64,000 nt of DNA from JALNZF01 sp963732675 (GTDB lineage Bacteria > Nitrospirota > UBA9217): assembly GCA_963732675.1 (NCBI GenBank), contig CAVTAJ010000005.1, forward strand, positions 496,001 through 560,000, in the 5' to 3' direction. Positions 29,350-38,115 of this stretch are shown here, one piece after another (position 1 is the stretch's first letter; each line of letters begins with the position of its first letter). Below the pieces are notes generated by a model. The model searched no databases and was not told the origin of the DNA. It saw nothing but the letters and a program-made list of their open reading frames with translations. A program made the translations under genes and the position numbers.

Positions 29350-29419
29350 CGCAACGGCTTTTAGTAGAAATTCTCAAGTTGTAATTTCAACGTTTATACT
29401 ATTTGGCGGGTGAGACAGA

Positions 29420-30765
29420 ATGGAAGCCACGACTGTAAAAGCGCATGATACGTTCAGCGGAGGTGTGCATCCTGCTGGTAACAAGCACCTCACAGCACAC
29501 AAGCCGGCCGTTGCCGCAGCAATTCCCAAACGCGTAATCATTCCCCTGAGCCAGCACATTGGCGCACCTACCAAACCCCTCGTTGTCATTGGACAGGAAG
29601 TAAAAAAAGGAGAAAAGATCGGAGAGACCACCGGTTTTGTCTCCGCTCCTGTCCATGCATCGATCTCCGGCAAGGTAACGGCCATCGGCAATTTCCCGCA
29701 CATCCTCGGTATGGATCTGCCTTCGATCATTATCGAGAGCGACGGCAAGGATGAGTGGGTGGCCGGCATCAAGGAAACGCCTGACTTCAGCGTGTTGAGC
29801 CCTGACGAGCTCAAAAAGCTCGTGCTGGATGCCGGCATTGTCGGCATGGGCGGAGCAACCTTCCCGACACACGTTAAACTTTCCCCCCCAAAGAGAAACC
29901 GATCGACGTGGTGATCCTGAACGGAGCCGAGTGCGAGCCCTTTCTGACCTCCGACCACCGGCTCATGCTCGAAAGACCGAATGAGATCATCGAGGGCCTC
30001 AAGATCCTCATGCGGATCCTGAATGTCAGCAAGGGATATATCGGCATCGAGGCAAACAAGCCGGACGCCATCGAGACCATGACCAGGGCCGCGGCAGGAT
30101 CTCCGGAGATCAAGGTCTGGCCCGTCAAGGTCAAGTACCCGCAGGGCGCGGAAAAAATGCTTATCAAGGCCATTGCCAACAGGACCGTTCCCGCAGGCAG
30201 CCTGCCCATGGATGTGGGCGTGGTGGTGCAGAACGTGGGCACGGCCGAGGCCATTTATACCGCGGTCCGCTACGGCAGGCCGCTGATCGAACGCTATGTC
30301 ACCGTGACCGGCAGGGGAGTGAAGGACCCAAAGAACTTCCTCGTCCGTGTCGGGACGCCGTTCTCCCAGCTTATCGAAGAAGCAGGCGGCTTCACAGACG
30401 ATGCGGCCAAGGTGATCTCCGGCGGTCCCATGATGGGCATGAGCCAGTACACACTTGATGTTCCGGTGATCAAAGGGACGTCCGGCATCACGGTCATCCC
30501 AAAGGCCGAAGTGAGCATGCAATCCTACGGACCTTGCATCCGCTGCGGCCGATGCATCGATGCCTGCCCCATGAAGCTCCAGCCGTCCCTCCTCGGGATC
30601 TATATTGAGAAGGGCCATTACGAAGATGCAAAGGACTACAACCTGATGGACTGCTTTGAGTGCGGCTCATGCACGTTTGTCTGCCCGGCCAACCGCCCCA
30701 TGGTCCAGTGGGTGAAGAAGGCGAAAAAGGAACTGGCGAAGAAGAAAGAACTGACAAACGCATAG
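29420..30765 (+). CDS. rnfC: Rnf complex subunit RnfC, frameshifted
   Basis: The peripheral subunit of the ion-translocating ferredoxin:NAD+ oxidoreductase; it carries the NADH/FMN site and two [4Fe-4S] clusters. Visible are the N-terminal RnfC barrel/sandwich (HTFSGGVHP-like start, PVHASISGKVTAI), the nucleotide/FMN region (GIVGMGGATFPTHVKL, ILNGAECEPFLTSDHRLML) and the two clusters CIRCGRCIDACPMKLQP and CFECGSCTFVCPANRP. One frameshift near 29885 lies in a run of seven C; with eight C the sequence reads KLSPPKEKPIDVVILNGAEC, as expected. About 448 residues. It is the first gene of rnfCDGEAB and follows a good promoter. Confidence 0.95.
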
Positions 30766-30838
30766 AGCAGAGCGTTCAAAGAGCAGAGGGCACAATACAC
30801 TATGCCCTATGCTGCCATGCGGATAGAAAAGAGGTTTA
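30766..30838. repeat. 'GAGCAGAG' repeat between rnfC and rnfD
   Basis: AGAGCAGAGCGTTCAAAGAGCAGAGGGC followed by CACTATGCCCTATGCTGCCATGCG, a partly inverted arrangement like that at 58650-58738. It fills the space between rnfC and rnfD. Confidence 0.5.
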
Positions 30839-30842
30839 TGCG

Positions 30843-31886
30843 ATGGAAGCACCCGCAAAAGAGCAACCCAAAGAACAACCGAAAGAGCAACCAAAACTGA
30901 TCGTCTCGATCGGGCCCCACATGCACGATGAGGAGACCACATCCAAGATCATGTGGACCGTCAGCGGTGCGCTGCTTCCGGCCACGCTCATGTCGGTCTA
31001 CTATTTTGGCATGCCGGCCATCCTGGTCATTCTCGTCTGCATCGTGACTTCCCTCCTGACCGAGGCAGGGATGCAGTGGCTGCTCAAGAAACCCATTACG
31101 CTCTCCGACGGCAGCGCATTCCTGACCGGCCTGCTCCTCGCCCTGAACCTCCCTGCCAATGCGCCGCTCTATATTCCGTTCATCGGATCCATCGTGGCCA
31201 TCATGATCGCCAAGCATCTTTTCGGCGGTCTCGGCTTCAATATTTTCAATCCGGCGCTCATTGGACGTGCTTTTGTCCTGGTCAGCTTTGCGAAGATCAT
31301 GACCACCTTCGTTACGCCGGCGACCACGTTCATGGCTCTGGATGCCAAGACCACCGCCACACCGCTTGGTCTCCTCAAAGAAGAGGGGATGTCGAAGCTG
31401 CTCGAGATTTATCATACCAAGGCCGCCTTGTATCAGGACCTGTTCATCGGCAACCGGGCAGGGTCTCTCGGCGAGACGTCGGTGATCGCGCTGCTGCTCG
31501 GCGCCGCGCTTCTCATGCTGAAGCGGTATATCACCTGGCACATCCCGGTCACGTTCATCGCGACGGTCGGCATCCTTACCTGGATCTTCGGCGGCAAGGA
31601 AGGGCTGATGACGGGCGACGCCGTATTCCATATGATGTCCGGCGGTCTTATCCTCGGCGCGTTCTTCATGGCCACGGACTATGTGACCGGTCCCTCCGTC
31701 CGCAGCGCACAGATCGTGTTCGGCGCCGCGTGCGGTGCACTTACGGTGCTCATCCGGTTGAAGGGCGGGTATCCCGAAGGCGTGATGTTCGCGATCCTTC
31801 TCATGAACTGCTTTGCGCCGCTCCTTGACCGGGGCATGCGGAGCCGTGTCTTCGGCAAGGCCGAGGCCAAGGGGGTAAAGAAATGA
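30843..31886 (+). CDS. rnfD: Rnf complex subunit RnfD
   Basis: A membrane subunit of Rnf (347 residues, about nine or ten helices) with a covalently bound FMN. The N-terminus has a short charged repeat (KEQPKEQPKEQPK). The conserved pieces are SIGPHMHDEETTSKIMW, ALNLPANAPLYIPFIGS, LFGGLGFNIFNPALIGRAF and ATDYVTGPS. The flavin-attachment region is AKTTATPLGLLKEE, where the threonine of the TAT motif is the likely attachment site. The start is the ATG with AAGAGG upstream; longer frames run through the repeat. It overlaps rnfG by four bases (ATGA). The frame is intact. Confidence 0.95.
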   Translation: MEAPAKEQPKEQPKEQPKLIVSIGPHMHDEETTSKIMWTVSGALLPATLMSVYYFGMPAILVILVCIVTSLLTEAGMQWLLKKPITLSDGSAFLTGLLLALNLPANAPLYIPFIGSIVAIMIAKHLFGGLGFNIFNPALIGRAFVLVSFAKIMTTFVTPATTFMALDAKTTATPLGLLKEEGMSKLLEIYHTKAALYQDLFIGNRAGSLGETSVIALLLGAALLMLKRYITWHIPVTFIATVGILTWIFGGKEGLMTGDAVFHMMSGGLILGAFFMATDYVTGPSVRSAQIVFGAACGALTVLIRLKGGYPEGVMFAILLMNCFAPLLDRGMRSRVFGKAEAKGVKK

Positions 31887-32470
31887 AAGACATGCTGAAA
31901 ATAACCCTGAGCCTGGTCGCCATCTTCGTTGTTGCAGGCTTGATCATGGGGCTTACCTACAAATTTGCCTATCCCGTGCGGTTCCAGGCGGAAAAGAAGG
32001 AAAAGGAAGAGGCCCTGAAAGAGATGGCGCCTGATGCGACTGATCCCATTAAAGTGGCGGGAAACTGGTCCGCTGACAATAAACCCTATGAATATTTTGA
32101 GGCAACCGCCGGCGGCAAACCGATAGCGTATATCGCGAGCACCGCGGGCAAGGGATATTCAAGTTTCATCAAGATGCTCGTTTCTCTCGGTCCTGATCTT
32201 AAGATCAGAGACATCAAGATCCTCGGCCATGAAGAGACCCCCGGTCTTGGTGACCAGGTTGAGGACAAGAGCTTTCTCGACCAGTTCAAGGGGAAGTCCC
32301 TTGACCAGATCAAACTGGTAAAGGTGGAGACAAAAGAAAACATCCAGGCCGTATCCGGTGCCACCTATTCGAGCCGCGGAGTGACGAAAGGCGTTAAAGA
32401 CGCTGCGCAGTTGCTCATCGATAAATACGGCGCGGGTGTCAAATCGGCGGTGCAAGAGGTGACGAAATGA
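31883..32470 (+). CDS. rnfG: Rnf complex subunit RnfG
   Basis: A 195-residue subunit with one N-terminal membrane helix (MLKITLSLVAIFVVAGLIMG) and an FMN-binding domain on the outer face of the membrane. The covalent flavin motif is AVSGATYSSRGVTKGV near residue 160, with FMN on the threonine of SGAT. GHEETPGLGDQVEDKSF is also typical. The gene overlaps both neighbours by four bases, showing tight coupling with rnfD and rnfE. The frame is intact. Confidence 0.95.
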   Translation: MKDMLKITLSLVAIFVVAGLIMGLTYKFAYPVRFQAEKKEKEEALKEMAPDATDPIKVAGNWSADNKPYEYFEATAGGKPIAYIASTAGKGYSSFIKMLVSLGPDLKIRDIKILGHEETPGLGDQVEDKSFLDQFKGKSLDQIKLVKVETKENIQAVSGATYSSRGVTKGVKDAAQLLIDKYGAGVKSAVQEVTK

Positions 32471-33099
32471 GCGACAACGTTAGCTACTGGGCACTATTCA
32501 AGAACGGCGTCTTCGGTGAGAACCCGGTCTTCAGGCTTGCACTCTCTCTCTGCCCGGCCGTGGCCGTCACGAGCGGCGTGAAAAACGGGTTCTTGATGGG
32601 GGTCGCGGTTTTATTCGTCATGACCATGACGAACGTAACGGTTTCCCTGCTGCGGAACTTCATCAGTCCGAAAGTCCGGATCCCCTCCTATGTGTTCATC
32701 ACGGCCACGTGGGTCACGGTGATCGATCAGTTGATGGCGGCGTACCAGCGAGCGGTTTACAAGGAAATGGGCCTCTATATCATGCTCATCGTCGCTTTTG
32801 CCATTATCCTTTCCCGGGCGGAGATGTTCGCGAGCAAGAACAAGCTCCTGCCATCCTTTATTGACGGGGTCGGAATGGGAACGGGCTTTCTGCTCGCCCT
32901 GATGCTGCTCGGTGTGTTCAGGGAGTTTTTGGGCAAAGGGTCGCTCTGGGGCGTCCATATTTTGCCGGTAAAGCCTCTGCTCATCATGATCATGCCGACG
33001 GGCGGTTTCTTCGCCATGGGGCTCATGATGGGTTGGCTCAACTGGATCGACCGGAAGTTCTTTGGCGGTACCGGCGGCGGAGGCGGAGGACATCATTAG
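32467..33099 (+). CDS. rnfE: Rnf complex subunit RnfE
   Basis: A 210-residue membrane subunit with six helices, paired with RnfA; together they hold a [2Fe-2S] or similar centre in the membrane. Typical pieces are LFKNGVFGENPVFRLALSLCPAVAVTSGVKNG (with the conserved Cys), NVTVSLLRNFISPKVRIPSYVFI and DGVGMGTGFLLAL. The tail is glycine/histidine-rich (GGTGGGGGGHH). It overlaps rnfG by four bases. The frame is intact. A repeat separates it from rnfA. Confidence 0.94.
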   Translation: MSDNVSYWALFKNGVFGENPVFRLALSLCPAVAVTSGVKNGFLMGVAVLFVMTMTNVTVSLLRNFISPKVRIPSYVFITATWVTVIDQLMAAYQRAVYKEMGLYIMLIVAFAIILSRAEMFASKNKLLPSFIDGVGMGTGFLLALMLLGVFREFLGKGSLWGVHILPVKPLLIMIMPTGGFFAMGLMMGWLNWIDRKFFGGTGGGGGGHH

Positions 33100-33107
33100 C
33101 GCGAGGA

Positions 33108-33217
33108 CGCGCAATTGCATATTGGAAATTTAAAATTGGAAATTGTAAAATGTAAGTGATTCGAACAGTCCGCAAATTTAAAATTTCCAATTTCCAATCT
33201 TCAATTTACAATTTACC
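33108..33217. repeat. 'ATTGGAAATT' repeat between rnfE and rnfA
   Basis: TTGGAAATTTAAAATTGGAAATT on the left and AATTTCCAATTTCCAATCTTC on the right form a long imperfect palindrome. It is a clear copy of the family at 1018-1108 and 57809-57846, placed inside the rnf operon. Confidence 0.7.
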
Positions 33218-33230
33218 CGGAGGGTATATC

Positions 33231-33816
33231 ATGTGGCAACATGTAGCTAACCATATTCGTAGCATCCGCGCTCATCAATAATTTCGTATTCTCCCGTTAC
33301 CTCGGCCTCTGCATTTTCTTCGGCGTGACCAAGAAGATGGAGACCTCCATGGGCATGAGCTTTACTTTTACGGCCGTCATGCTCATTTCCGCATCCCTGA
33401 ACTGGCTTATTTATAACTATGTGATGATCCCCTATCATCTCGGGTTCCTGAAGATCGTCATTTTCATCGGCGTGATCGCCGCCTTCGTGCAGGCTGCTGA
33501 TACGATCATGAAAAAGGTAGCTCCCGCGCTGTACTATAAGCTGGGCATCTACCTGGCGCTGATCGTCACGAACTGTGTCATCCTGGCGGTGCCGCTCCTC
33601 AACGCGGATGAAAATTACGGCTTTTTCGAGAGCCTGGCGCTCGCCTTGGGATCGGGACTCGGTTTCAGTCTGGCGCTCATTATCATGGCGAGCATTCGCG
33701 AAAAACTCGAGCTTGCCGATGTGCCCAAGTCATTTCAGGGGCTGCCCATTTCATTCGTTTTGACCGGCTTGATCGCTCTGGCATTCCTGGGCTTTTCCGG
33801 AATGATCACGCTGTAA
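33231..33816 (+). CDS. rnfA: Rnf complex subunit RnfA, frameshifted near its start
   Basis: The six-helix membrane partner of RnfE, about 195 residues. A strong site (CCGGAGGG) precedes ATG-TGG-CAA. The first codons (MWQHV) are out of frame with the rest; removing one G near 33246 gives MWQHVLTIFVASALINNFVFSRYLGLCIFF, with the conserved Cys and the NNFV motif, followed by GVTKKMETSMGMSFTFT. The remaining helices are intact to the stop. This looks like a sequence error, as the site and the rest of the gene are well conserved. Confidence 0.92.
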
Positions 33817-33825
33817 TATGTTAAA

Positions 33826-33897
33826 TTCGCCACAAGGGCACAAAGACACGAAGTATCAAAAGCAGTTCCCGGCGCCTTGGTGACTTCGTGGCAAAAT
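33826..33897. repeat. 'GCCACAAGGGCACAAAG' palindrome between rnfA and rnfB
   Basis: TTCGCCACAAGGGCACAAAG on the left faces CCTTGGTGACTTCGTGGCAAA on the right. A copy of the CCACGAAG/CACAGAG family placed inside the rnf operon. Confidence 0.6.
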
Positions 33898-33905
33898 GAA
33901 GGTGC

Positions 33906-35076
33906 ATGACTATGATTGAACAATTAGTGCATATCCTTATGCAGGCGTTCTCGCACGCGCTGTCAATTTTTGCCAACAAGTTGACCCCCCTCGTCGATGC
34001 CGGCGGTGCGGCGGAGGCCGCAGGAAACGTTCCCCTGTCCACTGTGTATATAACACTGATCGTGCTTGCAGGGCTGGGCATTGTTTTTGGAGTGGCACTG
34101 GCCTTAGTCGCCGCGCGGTTCGTAGTCAAGGTAGATCCCAAAGTGGAGAAGGTGCGCGATACCCTGCCGGGCGCCAACTGCGGCGCCTGCGGCTTCGCGG
34201 GCTGCATGGGATATGCCGAGGCCGTGGTGGGGAACCCCGACGTCGCCGTGAGCATGTGTGCCCCCGGTAAATCGGCAGTTGCCGAGAAGATCGCGGAGAT
34301 CACGGGCAAGAAGGCGGAAAAGATGGACCCGAAGATCGCGCGGGTCTTCTGCCAGGGCGGCAGTTCCCTTAGCCAGCGGAAATTCATCTACACGGGCGTA
34401 ATGGACTGCACGGCCGCGGTGCTCGCGGCAGGAGGCGACAAGTCCTGCCAGTACGGATGTCTTGGTTACGCCACCTGCATGCGCGCCTGCCCCTTTGACG
34501 CTATCACGATGAGCGCCGACAACCTGCCGATTATCAGCAAGGAAAAGTGCACAGCCTGCGGCAAGTGCGTTGCCGCCTGTCCCAAACAGGTGATCGAACT
34601 TGCGGTGGAGTCCAAAGCAGTGGTGATCAGCTGCCACAGCAGGGACAAAGGCGCGGACACCAAGAAGAAATGCCAGGTCGGCTGTATTGCCTGCGGCATC
34701 TGTGTCCGTACCTGTCCGGTGGACGCCATCAAGATCGACAACAACCTTGCGCGGATCGACCATGCCAAGTGTATTGTCTGCGGTCTCTGCGTCAAAAAAT
34801 GTCCTACCAGCGCGATCCATGACTACATCCCGGTACGGCCTAAGGCCTTCATCGATCCCGCAAAATGCGACGGTCATTGATGTGTGCAAGAAAGTGTGCC
34901 CGGTCAGCGCCATCTCCGGTGAGATCCGATCGGTGCATGTCGTCAACCAGGAGAAGTGCATCGGTTGCAGAATGTGCGAGGCCCGGTGCCCCAAGAAGGC
35001 CATATCGATGATGGAGGCCGCTTCCGGAGCTGTTGATAAAAAGCCCTCAAAGAAACAGGAGCCGGTCACAGTTTAA
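33906..35076 (+). CDS. rnfB: Rnf complex subunit RnfB with many Fe-S clusters, frameshifted
   Basis: The ferredoxin-accepting subunit of Rnf, about 390 residues, longer than the 190-280 usual in enterobacterial or Vibrio RnfB. After a membrane helix (YITLIVLAGLGIVFGVALAL) comes the cluster domain GANCGACGFAGCMGYAEAVV. Then a series of ferredoxin motifs follows: CQYGCLGYATCMRACP, CTACGKCVAACP, CQVGCIACGICVRTCP, CIVCGLCVKKCP, a CD...DVCKKVCP unit and CIGCRMCEARCP. That is about six ferredoxin-type units after the first domain. One frameshift near 34875 is cured by removing one G (KCDVIDVCKKVCP). It is the last gene of the operon and is followed by a strong terminator. Confidence 0.93.
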
Positions 35077-35098
35077 CATCACGGAAATCCGTCTTAGA

Positions 35099-35129
35099 GA
35101 AGGGGATGCGTACTTTGCATCCCCTTTTT
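35099..35129 (+). terminator. terminator of the rnf operon
   Basis: AAGGGGATGC, loop GTACTTT, GCATCCCCTT followed by five T. A textbook intrinsic terminator. Confidence 0.93.
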
Positions 35130-35168
35130 GCATGGGGAAACACAGCGTGGCGGCGCTTCTTTTTTCTG

Positions 35169-35197
35169 CTTGACAAAATTTCTTGCTTAGGTTAAAA
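35169..35197 (+). promoter_or_regulatory. promoter candidate for gcvH
   Basis: TTGACA (35169-35174) and TAAAAA (35192-35197) are 17 bases apart, 57 bases before the gcvH start. The -35 is consensus, the -10 is weak. Confidence 0.55.
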
Positions 35198-35253
35198 ACA
35201 GACTCATTCATCATTCTGCTCAAGTCCAACACGATCATGTTTCGGAGGTTTAT

Positions 35254-35643
35254 ATGAATCCTGATGATATCAAATACCACAGAGAACATACCTGGGTGCG
35301 CGCTGAAGGAAAGCATGCGACTATCGGCATTACCGATTACGCCCAGCAGCAGATGGGAGATATCGTGTATATCGATCTGCCCGAAATAGATACCGAGGTC
35401 GATGCAGACTCGGAACTGTCAGAGGTCGAATCCACAAAGGCAACTTCACCAGTGGTCAGCCCGGTATCGGGTAACGTGAGAGAGGTGAACGAGGACCTCG
35501 CCGATTCTCCGGAGATCATCAACGAAGATCCGTACGGCAACGGCTGGCTCGTGGTGCTTGACATGAGCGACCCCTCGGAGTTGAATGACCTGATGAGCAA
35601 AGCGGAGTACGAGAAGTTCCTGAAGGAAGAAGAGGGGAAGTAA
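35254..35643 (+). CDS. gcvH: glycine cleavage system H protein (lipoyl carrier)
   Basis: A small lipoyl protein that shuttles the aminomethyl group in glycine cleavage, or carries lipoate to other enzymes. It has 129 residues, the normal size. Conserved pieces are HREHTWVRAEG, GITDYAQQQMGDIVYIDLPE, ELSEVESTKATSPVVSPVSG (lipoylated Lys near residue 63) and DPYGNGWLVVLDM. The site TCGGAGG precedes the ATG. The other Gcv genes are not nearby; the lipoamide dehydrogenase gene downstream may serve it. The frame is intact. Confidence 0.96.
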   Translation: MNPDDIKYHREHTWVRAEGKHATIGITDYAQQQMGDIVYIDLPEIDTEVDADSELSEVESTKATSPVVSPVSGNVREVNEDLADSPEIINEDPYGNGWLVVLDMSDPSELNDLMSKAEYEKFLKEEEGK

Positions 35644-35681
35644 GAAAGCAGGAATGCGGCATGATCACAATATCATTGAAC

Positions 35682-35712
35682 AAAAGGGAGAGTGTAGACT
35701 CTCCCTTTTTTT
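35682..35712 (+). terminator. terminator of gcvH
   Basis: AAAAGGGAGAGT, loop GTAG, ACTCTCCCTTTT continuing into seven T. Strong intrinsic terminator. Confidence 0.9.
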
Positions 35713-35867
35713 GCTCAGAAAACTATCGCCACACGTGAAGGTTCGAATAGGCAGGCTCACCGAGGGCACAGAATAATTCAAGTTCCTTAGTGACGTTGAT
35801 TTTACATAGATGATTTATGTTATGTTGCTTCAGAACTTGACATGTTCGCGTGAATGTTTGCCTTGAA

Positions 35868-35955
35868 TAGACCCCTCACCCCAGCCCTCTCCCGCAAGGG
35901 GCGAGGGAGGTTTGCATCCTCTCCCCAACGAGGGAGAGGACCGAGGTGAGGGGGG
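35868..35955. repeat. double 'CCCTCACCCC' palindrome before lpdA
   Basis: CCCCTCACCCCAGCCCTCTC with GAGGGAGG, then CCTCTCCCCAACGAGGGAGAGG and GAGGTGAGGGGGG: two nested palindromes back to back. The largest copy of this family in the window. Confidence 0.7.
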
Positions 35956-36007
35956 ATTGGTTGCGGCCAAAGGCCGCGTTATGTTTATAACGAGTAAGGA
36001 GCGCATT

Positions 36008-37405
36008 ATGCCGGTAAAACTCACCATCATAGGCGCGGGACCGGGCGGTTACGTGGCCGCGATCCGCGCGGCCCAGAAAGGCGCGCAGGTGACGGTCATC
36101 GAGGGGGCTGAAGTCGGCGGCACCTGTCTGAACCGGGGATGCATTCCGACGAAGACCCTCATCGCGTCAGCCGAGGCGCTCGAGCGCACACGGAGAGCTG
36201 CTGATTTCGGCATTCAGGTGTCAGGTGAGGTCAGCTACAACCTGGCGAAGATCCGCGAGCGCAAGGACAAGGTCGTTGCCATGCAGGTCAAGGGAATCCG
36301 GGGCCTGTTCAAGAGCTGGGGTGTGGACCTCATCGAGGGCCGCGGTACAATGCTCTCACCCGATATCGTCCGGGTGGTCCGGAAGGACGGCACGGTAGCG
36401 GACGTGAAGTCCGACAAGGTCATCATTGCAACGGGATCGCGGCCCGCGAAGCTGCCTGGTTTCCCGTTTGACGGCGAGAGCGTGATCACGAGCGATGAAG
36501 CGATCCAGCTCACGAGTATTCCCAAAAGCCTGCTGATCGTCGGTGCGGGCGTCATCGGTTCCGAATTTGCATTCATCTACCGGTCTTTTGGGGCCGAAGT
36601 GACCATGGTCGAGATGATGGCGCACGCGGTCTCGACCGAGGACGAGGAGATGTCCGAACTCCTCGAACGGGAGCTGAAAAAAGCGAAGATCAAACTCGTA
36701 ACGAACGTGAAGGTGGAAAGCGTTGAAAAGGGACCCGATGGCATGATGGTCGCGAAGCTTTCGAACAAGACGGAGGTCAGGACCGAGCGGATACTCGTTT
36801 CCATCGGCAGGAGCATGAACTCGGAAAACCTCGGGCTGGATAACGTCGGCGTGGTCATCGGCAGGCGCGGCGAGATCCAGGTAAATGAGAAGATGGAGAC
36901 GAACGTGCCGGGCATCTATGCAGTCGGAGACGTGACCGGGAACATGATGCTGGCGCATGTTGCGTCGCACCAGGGCCTCGTGGCAGTGGATAACGCGCTC
37001 GGCGGGGATTCCCGCATGGATTATACCGTGGTCCCGGCCGGCATCTTCACCATGCCCGAGATCGGAAGCGTCGGCCTCAGGGAAAAGCAGGCGATCGAGA
37101 AGGGCATCAAGTACAAGGTCGGCAGGTTCCCGTTCCGCGGGCTCGGCAAGTCGCACGCCATGGGCGAGATCGCGGGGATGGCAAAGATCATCGTCGATGA
37201 AGCCACGGACAAGGTGATCGGCGTCCACCTCTGCGGCGCCCATGCTACTGACCTGATCCATGAGGGTGCGCTTGCCATGCAGATGGGCGCCACGGCGCAA
37301 CAGCTCGGCGCCATGATCCATGCGCATCCCACACTCGCTGAGGCTATCATGGAAGCATCGGAAGACGTGCACAAGATGGCGATCCATGTGATGAAGGGAC
37401 AGTAG
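36008..37405 (+). CDS. lpdA: dihydrolipoamide dehydrogenase (E3)
   Basis: An FAD flavoenzyme that reoxidises dihydrolipoyl groups with NAD+. It has 465 residues. The FAD fold (IIGAGPGGYVAAIRAAQKG) is followed by the redox-active disulfide GGTCLNRGCIPTK (Cys39/Cys44 or so), the NAD fold LLIVGAGVIGSEFAFIYRSFG, the GIYAVGDVTG motif and the interface active site HAHPTLAEAIMEA with the His-Glu pair. The start has AAGGAG upstream; the longer frame runs through a repeat. With gcvH just upstream it may serve glycine cleavage. The frame is intact. Confidence 0.95.
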   Translation: MPVKLTIIGAGPGGYVAAIRAAQKGAQVTVIEGAEVGGTCLNRGCIPTKTLIASAEALERTRRAADFGIQVSGEVSYNLAKIRERKDKVVAMQVKGIRGLFKSWGVDLIEGRGTMLSPDIVRVVRKDGTVADVKSDKVIIATGSRPAKLPGFPFDGESVITSDEAIQLTSIPKSLLIVGAGVIGSEFAFIYRSFGAEVTMVEMMAHAVSTEDEEMSELLERELKKAKIKLVTNVKVESVEKGPDGMMVAKLSNKTEVRTERILVSIGRSMNSENLGLDNVGVVIGRRGEIQVNEKMETNVPGIYAVGDVTGNMMLAHVASHQGLVAVDNALGGDSRMDYTVVPAGIFTMPEIGSVGLREKQAIEKGIKYKVGRFPFRGLGKSHAMGEIAGMAKIIVDEATDKVIGVHLCGAHATDLIHEGALAMQMGATAQQLGAMIHAHPTLAEAIMEASEDVHKMAIHVMKGQ

Positions 37406-38115
37406 TGGCGCAGTCCGGCTATCAACTCCGTCCCGAGGGTCTTCGTGCCGGACGCTTCGAAACCGCGAAGAACCAGAATCCATCCATCGCGTCAATATCC
37501 TCTATGGAGTCCTCCCGATAAAAACCCGTGGATCGAGACATGGTATCCCTGGTTGTTTTACCCGAGACGGGCGGGGAGGGGCTGCGTTTCGGGCAATTGA
37601 AATGAATTAATGCGGGGACCACCTCGAAAAATGCGACGCAACGGGTGATACAACGTTATCGGATTTCCCTCGGTGCTCCAAAGACTTCATGTTCCAGCTC
37701 ACCTCTGACGAGACCCACACTATCCTGTCACAATTTGTGACCACTTCAAAAAGAAACTTTCACTATTTGCCCTACCCTTTACCGAACATGGGATTATCAC
37801 GGCTGCCAGTATTTTGAACAGTAGAGCGCTCCAGATGCAAGCGCTTATGTCGTGCGCGCCGTTGTCTGACTGCCTGAAATGATTGCAACTCATCTTAGCG
37901 ATACTTGGGTTTAAAAGCCCCTGGCAGGCCTTCGACGAGTTTCAACTGAAGGCAACTGCATAGGTTGTATCTTGTGTCCCGCGGTACCGGGTGCGCGCAA
38001 AAATGCCAAATTTATGATAGGATTGTCCTATCAGTAATGCTTTCCCCATCGCCAGCACTCATGAGGAGAGCAATCCAATTCTCCGTTGAGATGGGCTTTC
38101 CGCAACTAACGAAGG
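37406..38115. other. intergenic region holding only a gene remnant
   Basis: Seven hundred bases between lpdA and the second kinase gene. Apart from the ORF6N remnant (separate entry) I see no gene, RNA or clear repeat. Confidence 0.5.
37650..37880 (+). pseudogene. ORF6N-domain protein remnant
   Basis: A fragment of an ORF6N/KilA-N-like DNA-binding protein of the kind found in phages and mobile elements. One frame reads KDFMFQLTSDETHTILSQF and HYLPYP; after a one-base shift near 37780 it continues FTEHGIITAASILNSRAL. Family members have the pattern DFMFQLT...RRYLPYAFTEHGV...SVLNSERA. The N-terminal part and any downstream domain are missing, and residues in the conserved stretch are changed. 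It is a decayed gene, a second trace of mobile DNA in this window. Confidence 0.6.

Noticed and set aside
29374..30618. 414-codon minus-strand frame across rnfC
   Set aside because: Antisense of rnfC; the composition follows the codon pattern of rnfC and no domain is seen.
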